DNA of 52,362 nt from Arsukibacterium perlucidum DSM 18276 (GCF_000382165.1 NZ_KB907730.1:1-52362), one strand, 5' to 3'; counted from the first letter of the stretch, positions 8,580-19,394 are shown. Notes: generated by a model not told the origin, from the sequence alone. A program made the numbers and translations.

Positions 8580-9484
8580 CTGACTCTAAAAACCTGCTGC
8601 CACGGATACTGGCATAACTGTTGGCAAAACCAGCTGAGGGCATTGCCTTGCTGTTGTTTGTGCCAGGCCAGATATAACTTAGCGCTGTCGCGCGGAATGG
8701 TGTGCTGCTTGGCAATGAGTTCGCCGCGGGCCAGCTGCTGCTGTACCAGATGGCGCGGCAAAAAGCCAACGCCTAAACCTTGTTGCTGGGCAGTAATTTT
8801 TTGCGCCAGGTTGGCGACAATGACTTTCTGGCGGCTGTCGAACAAGCCACTGGACAGCTTCTGGCTGTCGATGGCCGAGTCGGCGACGATTATCGCCGTC
8901 TCCTGCTGCACGTCGGCCAGCGTCAGCACTTTATCCAGCTGTGCCAGCCGATGATGCGGAGCCACGGCAAATACAAACTCCACTTCGCCCAGTAACTGCA
9001 AATGATAAGAGCCGCTATGCTGACTAGCCGGTACGCCAATGGCAATGTCGGCGCGGCCGGTACTTAATGCCTCCCAGCCGCCGGCCATTACCTCCTGGCG
9101 CAGTGCCACCCGGGTAAGTTTGCCCAGTTGCAAAAACTGGCTTATTAAGGCAAAAACCGGCTCGGCCGGCACCACACTGTCCAGGGCCAGGGTAAGCTCA
9201 GCCTCCCAGCCACTGTCCAGTTGCTGCACCGCCTTTTGTAGCTGATCAGCGGCCTTGAGCAGTTCACGGCCTTGTTGCAGGAGTAACTGACCGGCCGGGG
9301 TTAAGCGGGCTTTTTGCTTGCTGCGATCAAATAAACTTACCCCAAGGTTTTGCTCCAGCTGCGCCATAGTGTAGCTAAGTGCCGACGGTACTTTGTATAG
9401 CGCTTCGGCCGCCGCGGCAAAGCTGCCTTTACGGTCTATGGCATCAAGTGCCCTTAACGCATCTAAATTAATCAGTTGCTGCAT
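8576..9484 (-). CDS. LysR-family transcriptional regulator
   Basis: A 302-residue regulator with a winged helix-turn-helix in the first 60 residues (LDALRALDAIDRKGSFAAAA, then SALSYTMAQLEQNLGVSLF) and a substrate-binding co-inducer domain after about 90. The ATG at 9484 is chosen because GGGGTAA lies 8 bases upstream; an in-frame GTG at 9511 would add nine residues. It is divergent from the DoxX gene across about 190 bp, the usual geometry for a LysR regulator and its target, so DoxX is the likely regulated gene. The effector is unknown. Confidence 0.88.
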   Translation of the reverse strand: MQQLINLDALRALDAIDRKGSFAAAAEALYKVPSALSYTMAQLEQNLGVSLFDRSKQKARLTPAGQLLLQQGRELLKAADQLQKAVQQLDSGWEAELTLALDSVVPAEPVFALISQFLQLGKLTRVALRQEVMAGGWEALSTGRADIAIGVPASQHSGSYHLQLLGEVEFVFAVAPHHRLAQLDKVLTLADVQQETAIIVADSAIDSQKLSSGLFDSRQKVIVANLAQKITAQQQGLGVGFLPRHLVQQQLARGELIAKQHTIPRDSAKLYLAWHKQQQGNALSWFCQQLCQYPWQQVFRVS

Positions 9485-9673
9485 TCGCTGTATTACCCCA
9501 GTTGCTGACACCTATAACGTTAGCTTATGTTCAAATTATTTGAATTAATTATGCAAAAAGCTCCGCTTTTATAGCACTAAGTATAGCGCTATCTTTAGCA
9601 CATCGACAGGATGTTTGCGGTCGAGCGGATAACCAAACTGCACTTAACCATTAAAAAATTTGACAGGTGATTT

Positions 9674-10120
9674 ATGAAAACATTAATTGCAAAACTTACT
9701 GTTACCCAGGCCGGCTGGTCGGCACTGGCACTACGGCTTCCTATCGGCATTATTTTTGCGGCACATGGTGCGCAAAAGCTGTTTGGCTGGTTTGGTGGCT
9801 ACGGCCTGGAGGGCACTGCCGGCTGGATGGACAGTATTGGTTTAAACCCAGGTATGCTGATGGCGCTGCTGGCTGGCGCGGCTGAGTTTTTTGGTGGCCT
9901 GGCATTAATTGTTGGCCTGTTAACCCGCCCGGCAGCAGCAGCCCTGGCCGTAGCAATGCTGGTCGCCATTTTTGCTGTGCATTTTGAAAATGGCTTGTTT
10001 ATGGCCAACAACGGTTACGAATTTGGTCTGGCGCTGTTAGCGGCCAGTGTTTCGCTGCTGTTTAGCGGTGCAGGCAAATTGTCTGTTGATGAACTACTTG
10101 CCAAAAGACTGAATAGCTAA
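9674..10120 (+). CDS. DoxX-family membrane protein
   Basis: A 148-residue protein with four membrane helices. It carries the family pattern near the N-terminus (LRLPIGIIFAAHGAQKLFGW) and the GAAEFFGGLALIVGLLTR segment. DoxX/YphA/SURF4-related proteins are small inner-membrane proteins linked to redox or thiol stress in some species; a specific role cannot be assigned. The ribosome site ACAGGTGA precedes the ATG. It is divergent from the LysR gene. A pirin gene follows after about 200 bp, a frequent companion of DoxX under LysR control. Confidence 0.85.
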   Translation: MKTLIAKLTVTQAGWSALALRLPIGIIFAAHGAQKLFGWFGGYGLEGTAGWMDSIGLNPGMLMALLAGAAEFFGGLALIVGLLTRPAAAALAVAMLVAIFAVHFENGLFMANNGYEFGLALLAASVSLLFSGAGKLSVDELLAKRLNS

Positions 10121-10322
10121 TTGCTTGTTATCCCGGCATATTAGCAGATTCGGCATACAAGGAAGCCGACACACTGACTTCACCGGCTTCAAGGATCACA
10201 TCCATGTGCCCCTTCAGCCTGCGCAGCATCCCTGCTGCTGTTACGTCAGTATGCCGGCTACCTTGCATTTACACCGCACACCGCAATAAGTAGCCATATT
10301 ATTTAGTAATAAGGAGAGCCAG

Positions 10323-11009
10323 ATGATTACCTTACGCAAAGCCGACGAACGCGGCAAAGCCCATTTCGGCTGGCTGAAAAGCCGCCACAGTTTTTCTTTT
10401 GGCAGCTACTACGACCCGGCGCATATGGGTTTTTCGGCTTTAAGAGTCATAAACGATGACTGGGTTGCCCCCGGTGCCGGTTTTGATACCCATGGCCACC
10501 GCGATATGGAAATTATTACCCTGGTGCTGCAAGGCGCCATCGTTCATAAAGATTCAGCTGGTAACGAGAAGATACTGCCGGCAGGTGAATTTCAGTTAAT
10601 GAGTGCCGGCAGTGGTGTCTACCACTCGGAATACAACGCCAGCCAGAGTGATGAACTGCGTTTTTTACAGATCTGGATCATGCCCGATAAGCAAGGCGGC
10701 GCGCCGGGCTATCAGCAACAGCATTTTGCCAGTAAGCCAGGTTTAACAATAGTTGCCTCGCCTGACGGCCGTGATGGCAGCTTAACACTGAAACAACAAG
10801 CACAGTTGTTGCGGGTTAGCATGGCTGCAGATGATCAGCTAAGTTATCCACTGCCAGGTCGCAAGGTATATCTGCACCTGATAAGTGGTGAGCTGCAACT
10901 GGACAACATCACCATGCGGCCCGGCGATGGCCTGATGGTCAGTGGCGAAGCGGCGCTGCAGTTAACCGCCAGTCAGCAGAGCGAAGCCCTGTTGTTTGAT
11001 TTGCGGTAG
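10323..11009 (+). CDS. pirin family protein (bicupin)
   Basis: A 228-residue protein of the YhhW/pirin family. The N-terminal cupin holds the metal ligands H57 and H59 (DTHGHRDME) and H101 and E103 (VYHSEYN), matching the iron site of human pirin and YhhW. YhhW has quercetinase activity in vitro and other pirins act as redox sensors, but the natural substrate is unknown. A strong ribosome site (AAGGAGA) precedes the ATG. It may share regulation with the upstream DoxX gene, although the 202-bp gap probably has its own promoter. Confidence 0.88.
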   Translation: MITLRKADERGKAHFGWLKSRHSFSFGSYYDPAHMGFSALRVINDDWVAPGAGFDTHGHRDMEIITLVLQGAIVHKDSAGNEKILPAGEFQLMSAGSGVYHSEYNASQSDELRFLQIWIMPDKQGGAPGYQQQHFASKPGLTIVASPDGRDGSLTLKQQAQLLRVSMAADDQLSYPLPGRKVYLHLISGELQLDNITMRPGDGLMVSGEAALQLTASQQSEALLFDLR

Positions 11010-11036
11010 CCGGCCAACAACTAGGGCGGCAATTCA

Positions 11037-11324
11037 TTACTGCTGATCGGCAGTAGGTAAATCGGTTTGGCTGTCAGGCTTTACATTTTGCGCCAGTAGG
11101 GCCGCCAACTGCAGCTCCAGCTGCTCAACCTTCTCGCGGGTGCGCAGCAGTACCTGACGCTGCACATCAAACTCCTCACGGCTGACAAAATCCAGGTTGG
11201 CCAGTTTTTGCTGCAATACCTGCTTCACTTTGGCCTCGGTATCATCAGCAAATTGCTTTATTTGCGGTGGCAACGCATTGCCAATTTGCTTGGCGATATC
11301 TTCAATTTTTTTCGGATCTAACAT
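11037..11324 (-). CDS. ubiK: ubiquinone biosynthesis accessory factor UbiK
   Basis: A 95-residue protein starting MLDPKKIEDIAKQI with the highly conserved FVSREEFDVQRQVLLRTREK coiled-coil segment, which identifies UbiK (YqiC, BMFP domain). UbiK forms a complex with UbiJ that helps the aerobic ubiquinone biosynthesis metabolon in the cytoplasm. The ATG at 11324 is chosen because GGAGAAA is just upstream and family members start here; a second ATG lies four codons earlier. It is divergent from rep with about 120 bp between. Confidence 0.9.
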   Translation of the reverse strand: MLDPKKIEDIAKQIGNALPPQIKQFADDTEAKVKQVLQQKLANLDFVSREEFDVQRQVLLRTREKVEQLELQLAALLAQNVKPDSQTDLPTADQQ

Positions 11325-11448
11325 ACATTTCTCCATTTACCCGGGTTAACGTGGTTATCCATCTATTCTACGGAGATAAATCCAGAACGCGAATGCTATT
11401 TGCCGCATATTTTGGTTACAATGCCCGCCCCGGTTTAAGGTATAGGTT

Positions 11449-13464
11449 ATGCAGTTAAATTCGCAACAAAACGCCGCAGTAACATTTATCGCCGGCCCTT
11501 GTCTGGTGCTGGCCGGCGCCGGCAGTGGCAAAACCCGGGTGATTATCAATAAAATTGCTTATTTAATTCAGCAATGCCAACTGCCTGCACGCCATATTGC
11601 CGCAGTAACCTTTACCAATAAGGCCGCACGGGAAATGCGCGAGCGGATCCAGGCGCAACTACCGAAAACGGCTACCCGTGGCCTGACTATTTCCACTTTT
11701 CACACCCTGGGCCTGGAAATCATCAAAAAGGAATACCGCCATATCGGCTATAAACCCAGCTTCAGCCTGTTTGACGATCAGGACAGCATGGCGCTGTTAA
11801 AGGAACTGACCGGCAATGAGTTTCAGGGTGACAAAGACTTATTAAAAGCGCTGCAAAGTAAAATATCCGGCTGGAAAAATGATTTAACCCTGCCGGCTTT
11901 AGCCATAAAGCAAGCCAGTGATCCGCAGAGTATTAATTTTGCCAATTATTATCAGCAGTACAGTGACCAGTTAAAAGCCTATAACGCGCTGGATTTTGAT
12001 GATTTGATCCTGATCCCTACGTTGTTGTTTCAGCACAATAATGAAGTACGGCAAAAGTGGCAGCAGAAAATTCAGTATTTACTGGTAGATGAATATCAGG
12101 ACACCAATACCAGCCAGTATGAACTGGTAAAAGCCCTGGTAGGCGAGCGCCAGCGCTTTACCGTGGTCGGCGATGACGACCAGTCAATTTACTCCTGGCG
12201 TGGCGCCCGGCCGCAGAATCTGGTGTTGCTGAAAACCGATTTCCCCAACTTAAATGTGATTAAACTGGAACAGAACTATCGCTCGGCCGAACGGATTCTA
12301 AAAGCAGCCAATATTTTGATCGCCAATAACCCGCACGAATTCGAAAAAAAGCTGTTTAGTCAGAATAGCTACGGTGTACCGCTAAGAGTATTGCCCTGCA
12401 AACACGAAGAAGACGAAGCCGAAAAAGTGGTGGCTGAGATTATTTCGCACCGCTTTATGAATCGCAGCGAGTATCGCGACTATGCGCTGTTGTATCGCGG
12501 CAACCATCAGGCGCGGGTATTTGAAAAAGCGCTGATGACCAACCGCATTCCCTATAAAATTTCCGGCGGTACCTCATTTTTTGCCCGCAGTGAAATTAAA
12601 GATGTGATGGCTTATCTGCGGCTATTGGTGAACCAGGATGACGATAACGCTCTGTTGCGGATTATTAATGTACCGAGGCGCGAAATTGGTGCGGCGACCT
12701 TGCAGCAGGTAGGTAACCTGGCCAACAGTAAGAATATCAGCTTATTTGCGGCTTGCTGTGATATGGAGCTGTCGATGCATTTATCGGCCCGGGCTCAGCA
12801 GGCGGTGCAGCAGTTTGCTAACTGGATAAACCTGGTGGCTGATAACGCCCAGCGCGCTGATCCGGCTGAAGCGGTGCGTGATTTGATCCGGCAAAGCCAC
12901 TATGAAGCCTGGTTATTCGAAACCAGTAACAGCCCGAAAGCAGCCGAAATGGCGCTGAAGAACGTTAATGAGCTGTACCGCTGGATCAGCACCATGCTGG
13001 AAGGTGACGACGAGCATGAAGCCATGACCCTGCCTGAAGTCGTTACCCGGCTGACCCTGCGCGATATGATGGAGCGGCAGCAACAGGAAGACAACGCCGA
13101 TCAGGTGCAATTGCTTACGCTACATGCGTCTAAAGGCCTGGAGTTTCCCTATGTATTTATGGTGGGTATGGAAGAAGGTTTATTGCCGCACCAGAGCAGT
13201 ATTGATGAAGATAACGTCGAAGAAGAGCGGCGGCTGGCCTATGTTGGGGTTACCCGGGCGCAGCGTGAGTTAATCTTTACCTATGCCAAAGAGCGGCGTC
13301 AGTATGGTGAAGTAATAAGACCGGAGCCAAGCCGGTTTTTGCATGAACTACCGCAGGACGATTTGGAATGGCAACAGGCAGCGCCGGCGAAAACCGAACA
13401 GCAGCGCCAGCAAACCGGCCAGGCTCATCTTGAGCGGCTGCGCCAGATGTTGAAAAAAGACTAA
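11449..13464 (+). CDS. rep: ATP-dependent DNA helicase Rep
   Basis: A 671-residue superfamily 1A helicase, the length of E. coli Rep (673). Visible are motif [11 protein letters not shown] (21-30), motif [10 protein letters not shown], motif [17 protein letters not shown], motif [16 protein letters not shown] and motif [10 protein letters not shown]. Rep travels 3'-5' with the replisome through the DnaB helicase and clears proteins ahead of forks. The C-terminal basic and glutamine-rich tail is where Rep contacts DnaB. The ribosome site is AGGT, 9 bases upstream. A single gene, as usual for rep. Confidence 0.95.
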   Translation: MQLNSQQNAAVTFIAGPCLVLAGAGSGKTRVIINKIAYLIQQCQLPARHIAAVTFTNKAAREMRERIQAQLPKTATRGLTISTFHTLGLEIIKKEYRHIGYKPSFSLFDDQDSMALLKELTGNEFQGDKDLLKALQSKISGWKNDLTLPALAIKQASDPQSINFANYYQQYSDQLKAYNALDFDDLILIPTLLFQHNNEVRQKWQQKIQYLLVDEYQDTNTSQYELVKALVGERQRFTVVGDDDQSIYSWRGARPQNLVLLKTDFPNLNVIKLEQNYRSAERILKAANILIANNPHEFEKKLFSQNSYGVPLRVLPCKHEEDEAEKVVAEIISHRFMNRSEYRDYALLYRGNHQARVFEKALMTNRIPYKISGGTSFFARSEIKDVMAYLRLLVNQDDDNALLRIINVPRREIGAATLQQVGNLANSKNISLFAACCDMELSMHLSARAQQAVQQFANWINLVADNAQRADPAEAVRDLIRQSHYEAWLFETSNSPKAAEMALKNVNELYRWISTMLEGDDEHEAMTLPEVVTRLTLRDMMERQQQEDNADQVQLLTLHASKGLEFPYVFMVGMEEGLLPHQSSIDEDNVEEERRLAYVGVTRAQRELIFTYAKERRQYGEVIRPEPSRFLHELPQDDLEWQQAAPAKTEQQRQQTGQAHLERLRQMLKKD

Positions 13465-13470
13465 CCGTCG

Positions 13471-15324
13471 CTATTCCGCGCCAAGAGCCCTGAGCATCTG
13501 GTCGCGCATTTTGTCCTGGAATATTGCGTAACGGCCGCGCCCCAGAGCCTTAGCATGATACATAGCGGCATCGGCATCGCGCAGCAGTTGCTCGCCGTTA
13601 CCGTACTCCGAAAGCATTAAAGCAATGCCAATACTGACCCCGGAATTAATTTGTTGCCCGTCGAGGTAAAAAGTTTCGCGCATTTTTTCGATAATCCGCT
13701 GCGCCACATCTTCAGCATCATGCTCGCCTTGCAGATTTTGCAGCAGCACTACAAACTCATCACCACCCAGTCGGGCCGCTAAATCATGTTCGCGCACCGC
13801 ACTTAAAATACGTTTGCTGGTTTCTATTAAAAAGGCATCGCCAATATGATGGCCCAGCGTATCGTTAATCAGTTTAAAGCGATCTAAATCCAGAAACAGC
13901 AATGCCATACCAACATCTGGCTGGCGCTTATATATAGCAAACTGACGCTTAAGTTGCTCGAGGAACATCTGGCGGTTAGCCAACCCGGTCAGTAAGTCAT
14001 GGTTCGCTTCATAAAATAACTTTTGCTCGGCTTTTTTACGCTCTTCAACCTGCAGCCTTAAAAATAAGTTGGTCTGGCGCAGCTCGCGGGTACTTTCAAA
14101 TACTTTGCGCTCAAGCTCTTCCTGATGCTGCCTTTGCTTTTCCGCCGCCAATTTGCGCTGAATAGCCACCCCGATATGCTGCGAGACAAAGCGCAAGATG
14201 CTAAGCTCCTGCTCGGTGTAATCGTAAGCATTATCGTAAGATTGCACGGCAAGCACCCCGATGACCCGCTGGTCAATCATTAACGGCGCCCCCAGCCAGC
14301 AAGAGGACAAACGGCCGCGTTGCAATGGGTCAGCCATGCCCCGGCGAATTTCACCTTCGGTGGCTAGTTGCTCAGCAGCTTCGCTGTTAATTAGTCTGGC
14401 TTCACCGCAACGAATAACATATTCGGTAAAACCGCGGCTGATTGGCCGCTCCCGCGCTGGTGGTGAGTACTGGTCAAGATAGAATGGAAAAGTCAGCTTG
14501 GTCTGGTCAGCATTGAGCAGGGCGATATAGCAGTTATCTGCCGACATTAAACCCGAAAGCACCTTATGCACTGCCTTATAGAAACTTTGCATATCGCGGC
14601 TGCTGGCGGTCAGTTCAGAAATTTCATATAACGCAGCCTGCAAGCGCTCAGCATTGGTCCGTTCTTTAATCTCTTTTTGCAAAGACTGGTTAATCAGCTG
14701 CAATTGCTGAGTCCGTTCCTGTACGGTCAGCTCCAGTAACTCACGACTTTTTACCCGATCCAGTGCGGTAACAGTATGGCCGCCAATACTGAGGAACATC
14801 GCCAACTCTTCGTCACCATAACGATAATCACTGTCATAGGTTTGAATTGCCATAACGCCAATCAGTTGCTCATTCCGCCAAAGCGGAATACCCATCCAGT
14901 GAGTGGATTGTGAACCCTGTGCCTGAATGTCGCCATTGGCAATCATGGCATTAAACTGGTCCCTGTCGCACAGTAACGGCTTGCCGGTTTTAGTTACATA
15001 GCCGGTCAGGCCGCTGGAGAAAGCCGTAGATGGCACCTGTTTAATGTATTGCTGGTCTTTCTCGTCAGAAAAATATTGCAGCTGGTATTGCTTAGTACTG
15101 GTGTCATACAACACCACATAAAAGTTTTCGGCATGTAGCAACTCCGATACCATTTTATGGATAGCCGGGTAGAATTCCCGCATATCACTAATGGTACTGG
15201 CCAGTTCAGACAGCTTTAACAAGGCGCCCTGAATGGTATAGGCCTGCTTATAACGGCTAACAAGTGTGGTGAGCCGGCGAGCTTTGGCTTTAAACAGTTG
15301 GAGTTGCGATCCTTTTAGCTTCAA
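13471..15324 (-). CDS. GAF-GAF diguanylate cyclase (c-di-GMP synthesis)
   Basis: A 617-residue cytoplasmic protein: a first GAF domain (about 35-195), a short helix, a second GAF domain (about 225-385), a coiled coil (about 385-430) and a C-terminal GGDEF domain (about 440-605). The active site ARLGGDEFVVLL is intact and a product-inhibition I-site (REHD, RxxD) lies directly upstream, so c-di-GMP synthesis with feedback control is expected. No membrane segment is seen. The start is a TTG: in frame, TAA TAA occurs 17 codons upstream with no ATG or GTG in between, and the first internal ATG (residue 48) would cut into the first GAF domain. Confidence 0.85.
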   Translation of the reverse strand: MKLKGSQLQLFKAKARRLTTLVSRYKQAYTIQGALLKLSELASTISDMREFYPAIHKMVSELLHAENFYVVLYDTSTKQYQLQYFSDEKDQQYIKQVPSTAFSSGLTGYVTKTGKPLLCDRDQFNAMIANGDIQAQGSQSTHWMGIPLWRNEQLIGVMAIQTYDSDYRYGDEELAMFLSIGGHTVTALDRVKSRELLELTVQERTQQLQLINQSLQKEIKERTNAERLQAALYEISELTASSRDMQSFYKAVHKVLSGLMSADNCYIALLNADQTKLTFPFYLDQYSPPARERPISRGFTEYVIRCGEARLINSEAAEQLATEGEIRRGMADPLQRGRLSSCWLGAPLMIDQRVIGVLAVQSYDNAYDYTEQELSILRFVSQHIGVAIQRKLAAEKQRQHQEELERKVFESTRELRQTNLFLRLQVEERKKAEQKLFYEANHDLLTGLANRQMFLEQLKRQFAIYKRQPDVGMALLFLDLDRFKLINDTLGHHIGDAFLIETSKRILSAVREHDLAARLGGDEFVVLLQNLQGEHDAEDVAQRIIEKMRETFYLDGQQINSGVSIGIALMLSEYGNGEQLLRDADAAMYHAKALGRGRYAIFQDKMRDQMLRALGAE

Positions 15325-15433
15325 CTTATCTCTGCTCTGTATTTGCTGGCGGAAAGGTAGTTGTTATTATGCACAAAGTTTCGCCACATGGAAGCGGTCG
15401 GCAGCTAAACTAATAGTGTTAAGTGCCTTTTTT

Positions 15434-15470
15434 ATAAACAAAAGCCGTGCATGGCACGGCTTTTGTTTAT
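15434..15470 (-). terminator. bidirectional rho-independent terminator
   Basis: A nearly perfect palindrome: ATAAACAAAAGCCGTGC, loop ATG, then its reverse complement. It gives a T-rich tail on either strand and lies just after the cytochrome c5 stop, so it ends that transcript. Confidence 0.8.
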
Positions 15471-15486
15471 TTAATCCTGTCAGAAA

Positions 15487-15879
15487 CTATACACCATCGG
15501 TCATAAAGCGAATGGCCGCTGCAATTTCATCTTCACTACAGGTTGCACAGGTGCCCATTGCCGGCATGTTGTTAAACCCTTCAATCGAGTGCTTTAACAT
15601 CACCTCAAAGCCCTGGGCAATACGCGGTTTCCAGCTTTCTTCGCCTGGTTTGGGTGCATTTAAAGCACCGGTACCATGGCAGGCAATACAGGCAGAGTTA
15701 TATACTTGCTCGCCTGAGCGCGGGCCACTGGCCTGCGCTGCGACTTCGGCTTGCTGGCCGGCAATATAAACCTGTCCTACCGGCGCAATGCGCTTAGCTA
15801 ATTCTTCGTTGTTATCCGTACTGGCTGTGGCGCCAACCGCAAGCAGTAACGAAGCCAGCGCAAAAGTTAGTTTCTTCAT
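15487..15879 (-). CDS. periplasmic cytochrome c5 family protein
   Basis: A 130-residue precursor with a signal peptide (about 1-19, MKKLTFALASLLLAVGATAS). One haem c site is present: C64, C67 and H68 in CIACH, with M105 or M108 as the distal ligand (NNMPAMG). C111 and C114 (CATC) form the extra cysteine pair characteristic of cytochrome c5. It is an electron carrier in the periplasm, often serving terminal oxidases or denitrification. The ATG at 15879 starts the signal peptide; 22 additional open codons upstream do not look like protein. It is divergent from polA across a 607-bp gap. Confidence 0.9.
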   Translation of the reverse strand: MKKLTFALASLLLAVGATASTDNNEELAKRIAPVGQVYIAGQQAEVAAQASGPRSGEQVYNSACIACHGTGALNAPKPGEESWKPRIAQGFEVMLKHSIEGFNNMPAMGTCATCSEDEIAAAIRFMTDGV

Positions 15880-16232
15880 TAAAAGTATCCCATAGCTTAA
15901 GGCAGTAGTAATATTGCTGCCATTATAGCCTGCAAGCTGGCGCAATTAAAAGACTGCAATACTGATCCTGACTGCTGTTTTATTAGTCAACCTTATTTTC
16001 CGGCTTTTACGGCGTTAAACTACGGGGAGATCAGTCGTCGTTTTGCCAGCCGACAGCCCGCTAAGTCCCACAAAGTCTGCTTTATGCTTTTAGCTTCTTT
16101 AATGGTTCACTTTTAATAGCTAAATTATTTAAAACAACTACTATGCAACGGCCTGGTTTGTGGTAGTCTAATCGACCTACTCAGTCAGGGAATGACCAGG
16201 TTGTCGTACCACCCCAGACCCCGTAGAAAGTT

Positions 16233-16241
16233 TTTTCCACA
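16233..16241 (+). promoter_or_regulatory. DnaA-box-like site (relaxed)
   Basis: TTTTCCACA fits the relaxed DnaA consensus TTWTNCACA. It lies about 250 bp upstream of the polA start codon. Confidence 0.3.
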
Positions 16242-16377
16242 CAGTGGATGTAAAAATAATAATAACAAGGGCGTTCGCGATTTCCCTTCGTTTACAATAC
16301 AAATCATGAAGTTAGATATCAAACCTATCCATCATTTATTTTAATGTGTGGTTGTTCTTTATTAGTTTTACACAAAG

Positions 16378-16386
16378 TTATCCACA
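16378..16386 (+). promoter_or_regulatory. perfect DnaA box upstream of polA
   Basis: TTATCCACA is the strict DnaA consensus. It sits about 100 bp before the polA start, next to the -10-like TAAAAT at 16397-16402, so DnaA could adjust polA transcription. One strict nonamer alone can occur by chance. Confidence 0.4.
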
Positions 16387-16486
16387 GCTTATCCGTTAAA
16401 ATTCACTCGTGACTCTTTGCAGCATTTCTGGCTGTCACCCGGCGGCTGTGGCATGCTATAGCAAATTTCTGCAGGACAGCGTAACC

Positions 16487-19264
16487 ATGGTTTATATCCC
16501 CAAAAACCCGTTAGTATTAGTTGATGGTTCTTCTTATTTATTCCGCGCTTATCATTCACCGCCACATTTAACTAATTCACGGGGGGAGGCTACCGGTGCC
16601 ATTTACGGCGTGATTAATATGCTGAAAAGCTTATTGCGCCAATATAATCCCAGCCATATGGCGGTGGTTTTTGATGCCAAAGGTCCCACTTTTCGCAACG
16701 AGATGTACAGTGAATACAAAGCGCACCGGCCTGCTATGCCAGATGACCTGCGCAGCCAGATTGAGCCGATACATCAGATAGTGCGGGCGATGGGCCTGCC
16801 ATTACTTTGTATCAGTGGCGTCGAGGCAGATGATGTCATTGGCACTCTGGCCCGTCAGGCCAGCATTGCCGGACGACATACCCTGATCTCAACCGGCGAT
16901 AAAGATATGGCACAGTTGGTGGATGCTCATGTCACCCTGATTAACACCATGACCAATACCCTGCTTGATCCCGAATCTGTGGTCAGCAAATTCGGGGTAG
17001 GCCCCGAAGCGATCATTGATTATCTGGCGCTGATGGGTGACAAGGTAGATAACATTCCGGGCCTGCCTGGTGTTGGCGAAAAAACAGCTGCCGCTTTGCT
17101 GCAAGGACTGGGCTCAATTGACAACATTTACCAGCAACTGGATAAAGTAGCCGAACTGAGTTTCCGCGGTGCCAAAACCATGGCAGCTAAGCTGGCTGAA
17201 CATAAAGCACAGCTGGAATTATCGTATCAGCTGGCGACCATTAAAACGGATGTGGAACTGGACTGTCAGCTCGATGACTTGGCTATTCAGCCGGCGGACC
17301 GCCAGCAACTGGCCGAGTTATACCGGCATTGTGAATTTAAACGCTGGCTGGCAGAAATATTACAGGATAAAGCGCCGGAGCAGCCGGTAACCGACGATCA
17401 GCTTACTGAGTCTGCTGCTCAAGAAGCTGCAGCCGTGCTGCCGACCTTGGATCGGAGCCAATATCAGACCATCCTCAATCAGGACGATTTTAAAACATTG
17501 CTGCATACCTTAGAACAAGCCGACCTTGCTGCTTTCGATACCGAAACCACCAGCCTTGACTATATGCAGGCCGAGCTGGTCGGTATGTCATTTGCCGTTG
17601 CGCCCGGCCAGGCCTGGTATTTGCCGTTGGCGCACGATTATGTCGGTGCACCAGCACAACTGAACCGCGACGAGGTGCTGGCAGCATTAAAACCCTGGCT
17701 TGAGGATAACGACAAAGCAAAAGTCGGCCAGAACCTGAAATATGACTGCAGTGTGCTGGCCCGCTACAACATTGTCTTGCAAGGTATTCAGTTCGATACC
17801 ATGCTGGAATCATATGTGTTTAATTCGGTTGCCAGTCGCCATGATATGGACAGCCTGGCCCTGAAATATCTGGGCCATAGCAATATCAGTTTTGAAGATA
17901 TTGCTGGCAAAGGAGCCAAACAACTGAGTTTTAATCAGATTGCGCTGGAACAAGCTGCCCCTTATGCGGCTGAAGACGCCGACGTGACCTTGCAACTACA
18001 TCTTAAATTGTGGCCGCAGCTGAGTGCTGAACCCGGCCTGGCAAAAGTTCTGAACGACATAGAAGTGCCACTGATTACGGTGCTTAGCAAAATCGAACGA
18101 AACGGCGTGCTGATCGACAGTAAAGTGCTGGGCCAGCAAAGTCAGCAATTGGCGAAGCGGATTGATGAGCTGGCTGAACTGGCTTACCAGCAGGCGGGGC
18201 AGACCTTTAATATGGCATCGCCCAAACAATTGCAGGAAATTCTGTTTAACCAGATGGGCTTACCGGTACTGAAAAAGACTCCTGGCGGCACCCCATCCAC
18301 CGCCGAAGAAGTTTTGGCTGAATTAGCACTGGAATATGAATTCCCGAAACTGATTACCGAGCATCGCGGTTTAAGCAAATTAAAATCGACCTATACCGAT
18401 AAACTACCCAAAGTTGTTAATCCGGTAACCGGCCGGGTACACACATCTTATCATCAGGCTATCGCTGCCACCGGTCGGCTGAGCTCAACCGAGCCTAACC
18501 TGCAGAACATTCCTATCCGCAGTGAAGAAGGCCGGCGCATTCGCCAGGCGTTTATTGCCCCTGCCGGTAAAAAAATTCTGGCCATCGATTATTCGCAAAT
18601 TGAATTAAGAATCATGGCCCACTTATCAGATGATAAGGCGCTGCTCGATGCCTTTGCTAAAGGCCTAGATGTGCATAAAGCTACTGCAGCAGAAGTATTT
18701 GGGGTAGCACTTGGCGATGTCAGCAGCGAACAACGGCGTCAGGCCAAAGCTGTAAACTTTGGCTTGATTTATGGTATGTCAGCCTTTGGTCTGGCAAAAC
18801 AGCTGGGGATCAGCCGCAGTGACGCCCAAAGCTACGTTAACCGCTACTTTGAGCGCTTTCCAGGCGTATTACGCTATATGGAAGACACCCGCAAGCAGGC
18901 TCACGAACTGGGCTATGTCGAAACCCTGTTCGGCCGCCGGCTCTATTTGCCGGATATTAATGCCCGTAACATGGGCCGGCAAAAAGGTGCAGAACGGGCT
19001 GCCATTAATGCGCCAATGCAAGGCACCGCCGCCGACATTATAAAAATGGCAATGATCAAAGTTGATAGCTGGCTGAGCAGTCAGCAAAACGATGACGTGA
19101 AAATGATTATGCAGGTGCACGATGAACTGGTATTTGAAGTGCCCGCCAGCGACTTAGCCCGGGTGCAGGCTGAGTTAGTTAGTATTATGGAAAGCGCCGC
19201 CAGTTTAAAAGTACCGTTACTGGCTGAAGCTGGCAGCGGCGATAACTGGGATCAGGCGCATTAA
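16487..19264 (+). CDS. polA: DNA polymerase I
   Basis: A 925-residue protein (E. coli 928) with all three domains. The 5' nuclease (about 1-300) carries the acidic cluster ([29 protein letters not shown]). In the proofreading 3'-5' exonuclease (about 335-520), catalytic D351 and E353 in DTETTSLD are intact. In the polymerase (about 530-925), motif A D701 (DYSQIELR), motif [15 protein letters not shown] and motif C D879 (VHDEL) are present. It fills gaps and removes RNA primers. The ATG at 16487 ([14 protein letters not shown]) matches family starts; 26 open codons upstream are not conserved. Followed by spf, as in other gammaproteobacteria. Confidence 0.97.
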   Translation: MVYIPKNPLVLVDGSSYLFRAYHSPPHLTNSRGEATGAIYGVINMLKSLLRQYNPSHMAVVFDAKGPTFRNEMYSEYKAHRPAMPDDLRSQIEPIHQIVRAMGLPLLCISGVEADDVIGTLARQASIAGRHTLISTGDKDMAQLVDAHVTLINTMTNTLLDPESVVSKFGVGPEAIIDYLALMGDKVDNIPGLPGVGEKTAAALLQGLGSIDNIYQQLDKVAELSFRGAKTMAAKLAEHKAQLELSYQLATIKTDVELDCQLDDLAIQPADRQQLAELYRHCEFKRWLAEILQDKAPEQPVTDDQLTESAAQEAAAVLPTLDRSQYQTILNQDDFKTLLHTLEQADLAAFDTETTSLDYMQAELVGMSFAVAPGQAWYLPLAHDYVGAPAQLNRDEVLAALKPWLEDNDKAKVGQNLKYDCSVLARYNIVLQGIQFDTMLESYVFNSVASRHDMDSLALKYLGHSNISFEDIAGKGAKQLSFNQIALEQAAPYAAEDADVTLQLHLKLWPQLSAEPGLAKVLNDIEVPLITVLSKIERNGVLIDSKVLGQQSQQLAKRIDELAELAYQQAGQTFNMASPKQLQEILFNQMGLPVLKKTPGGTPSTAEEVLAELALEYEFPKLITEHRGLSKLKSTYTDKLPKVVNPVTGRVHTSYHQAIAATGRLSSTEPNLQNIPIRSEEGRRIRQAFIAPAGKKILAIDYSQIELRIMAHLSDDKALLDAFAKGLDVHKATAAEVFGVALGDVSSEQRRQAKAVNFGLIYGMSAFGLAKQLGISRSDAQSYVNRYFERFPGVLRYMEDTRKQAHELGYVETLFGRRLYLPDINARNMGRQKGAERAAINAPMQGTAADIIKMAMIKVDSWLSSQQNDDVKMIMQVHDELVFEVPASDLARVQAELVSIMESAASLKVPLLAEAGSGDNWDQAH

Positions 19265-19359
19265 GCGGTGCCAGCACCGCCCGAAATGGTAATTTAATTA
19301 CATTAAACAGCTAAAAATAGCTTATTTTAATTTTTTTGTTGTTTTATTACATAAAAAAC

Positions 19360-19387
19360 TTGCAATTATTGGCTGAGTGGCTAAAAT
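19360..19387 (+). promoter_or_regulatory. promoter of Spot 42 RNA
   Basis: -35 TTGCAA (19360-19365) and -10 TAAAAT (19382-19387) with a 16-bp spacer. The -10 ends 7 bases before the conserved first nucleotide of Spot 42. In E. coli this promoter is repressed by CRP-cAMP; no clear CRP site is visible here. Confidence 0.65.
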
Positions 19388-19394
19388 TTGGCTG

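Larger units (their letters stand above)
15880..16486. other. 607-bp intergenic region upstream of polA
   Basis: No convincing gene on either strand. It must hold divergent promoters for cytochrome c5 and polA. Notable content is a perfect DnaA box (16378-16386) and a relaxed match (16233-16241), plus a candidate polA -10 TAAAAT at 16397-16402. The rest is AT-rich with no clear hairpin terminator. Confidence 0.5.

Noticed and set aside
15880..16486. Replication origin near polA
   Set aside because: Only one strict and one relaxed DnaA box, no AT-rich 13-mers or dnaA/dnaN/mnmG neighbours.
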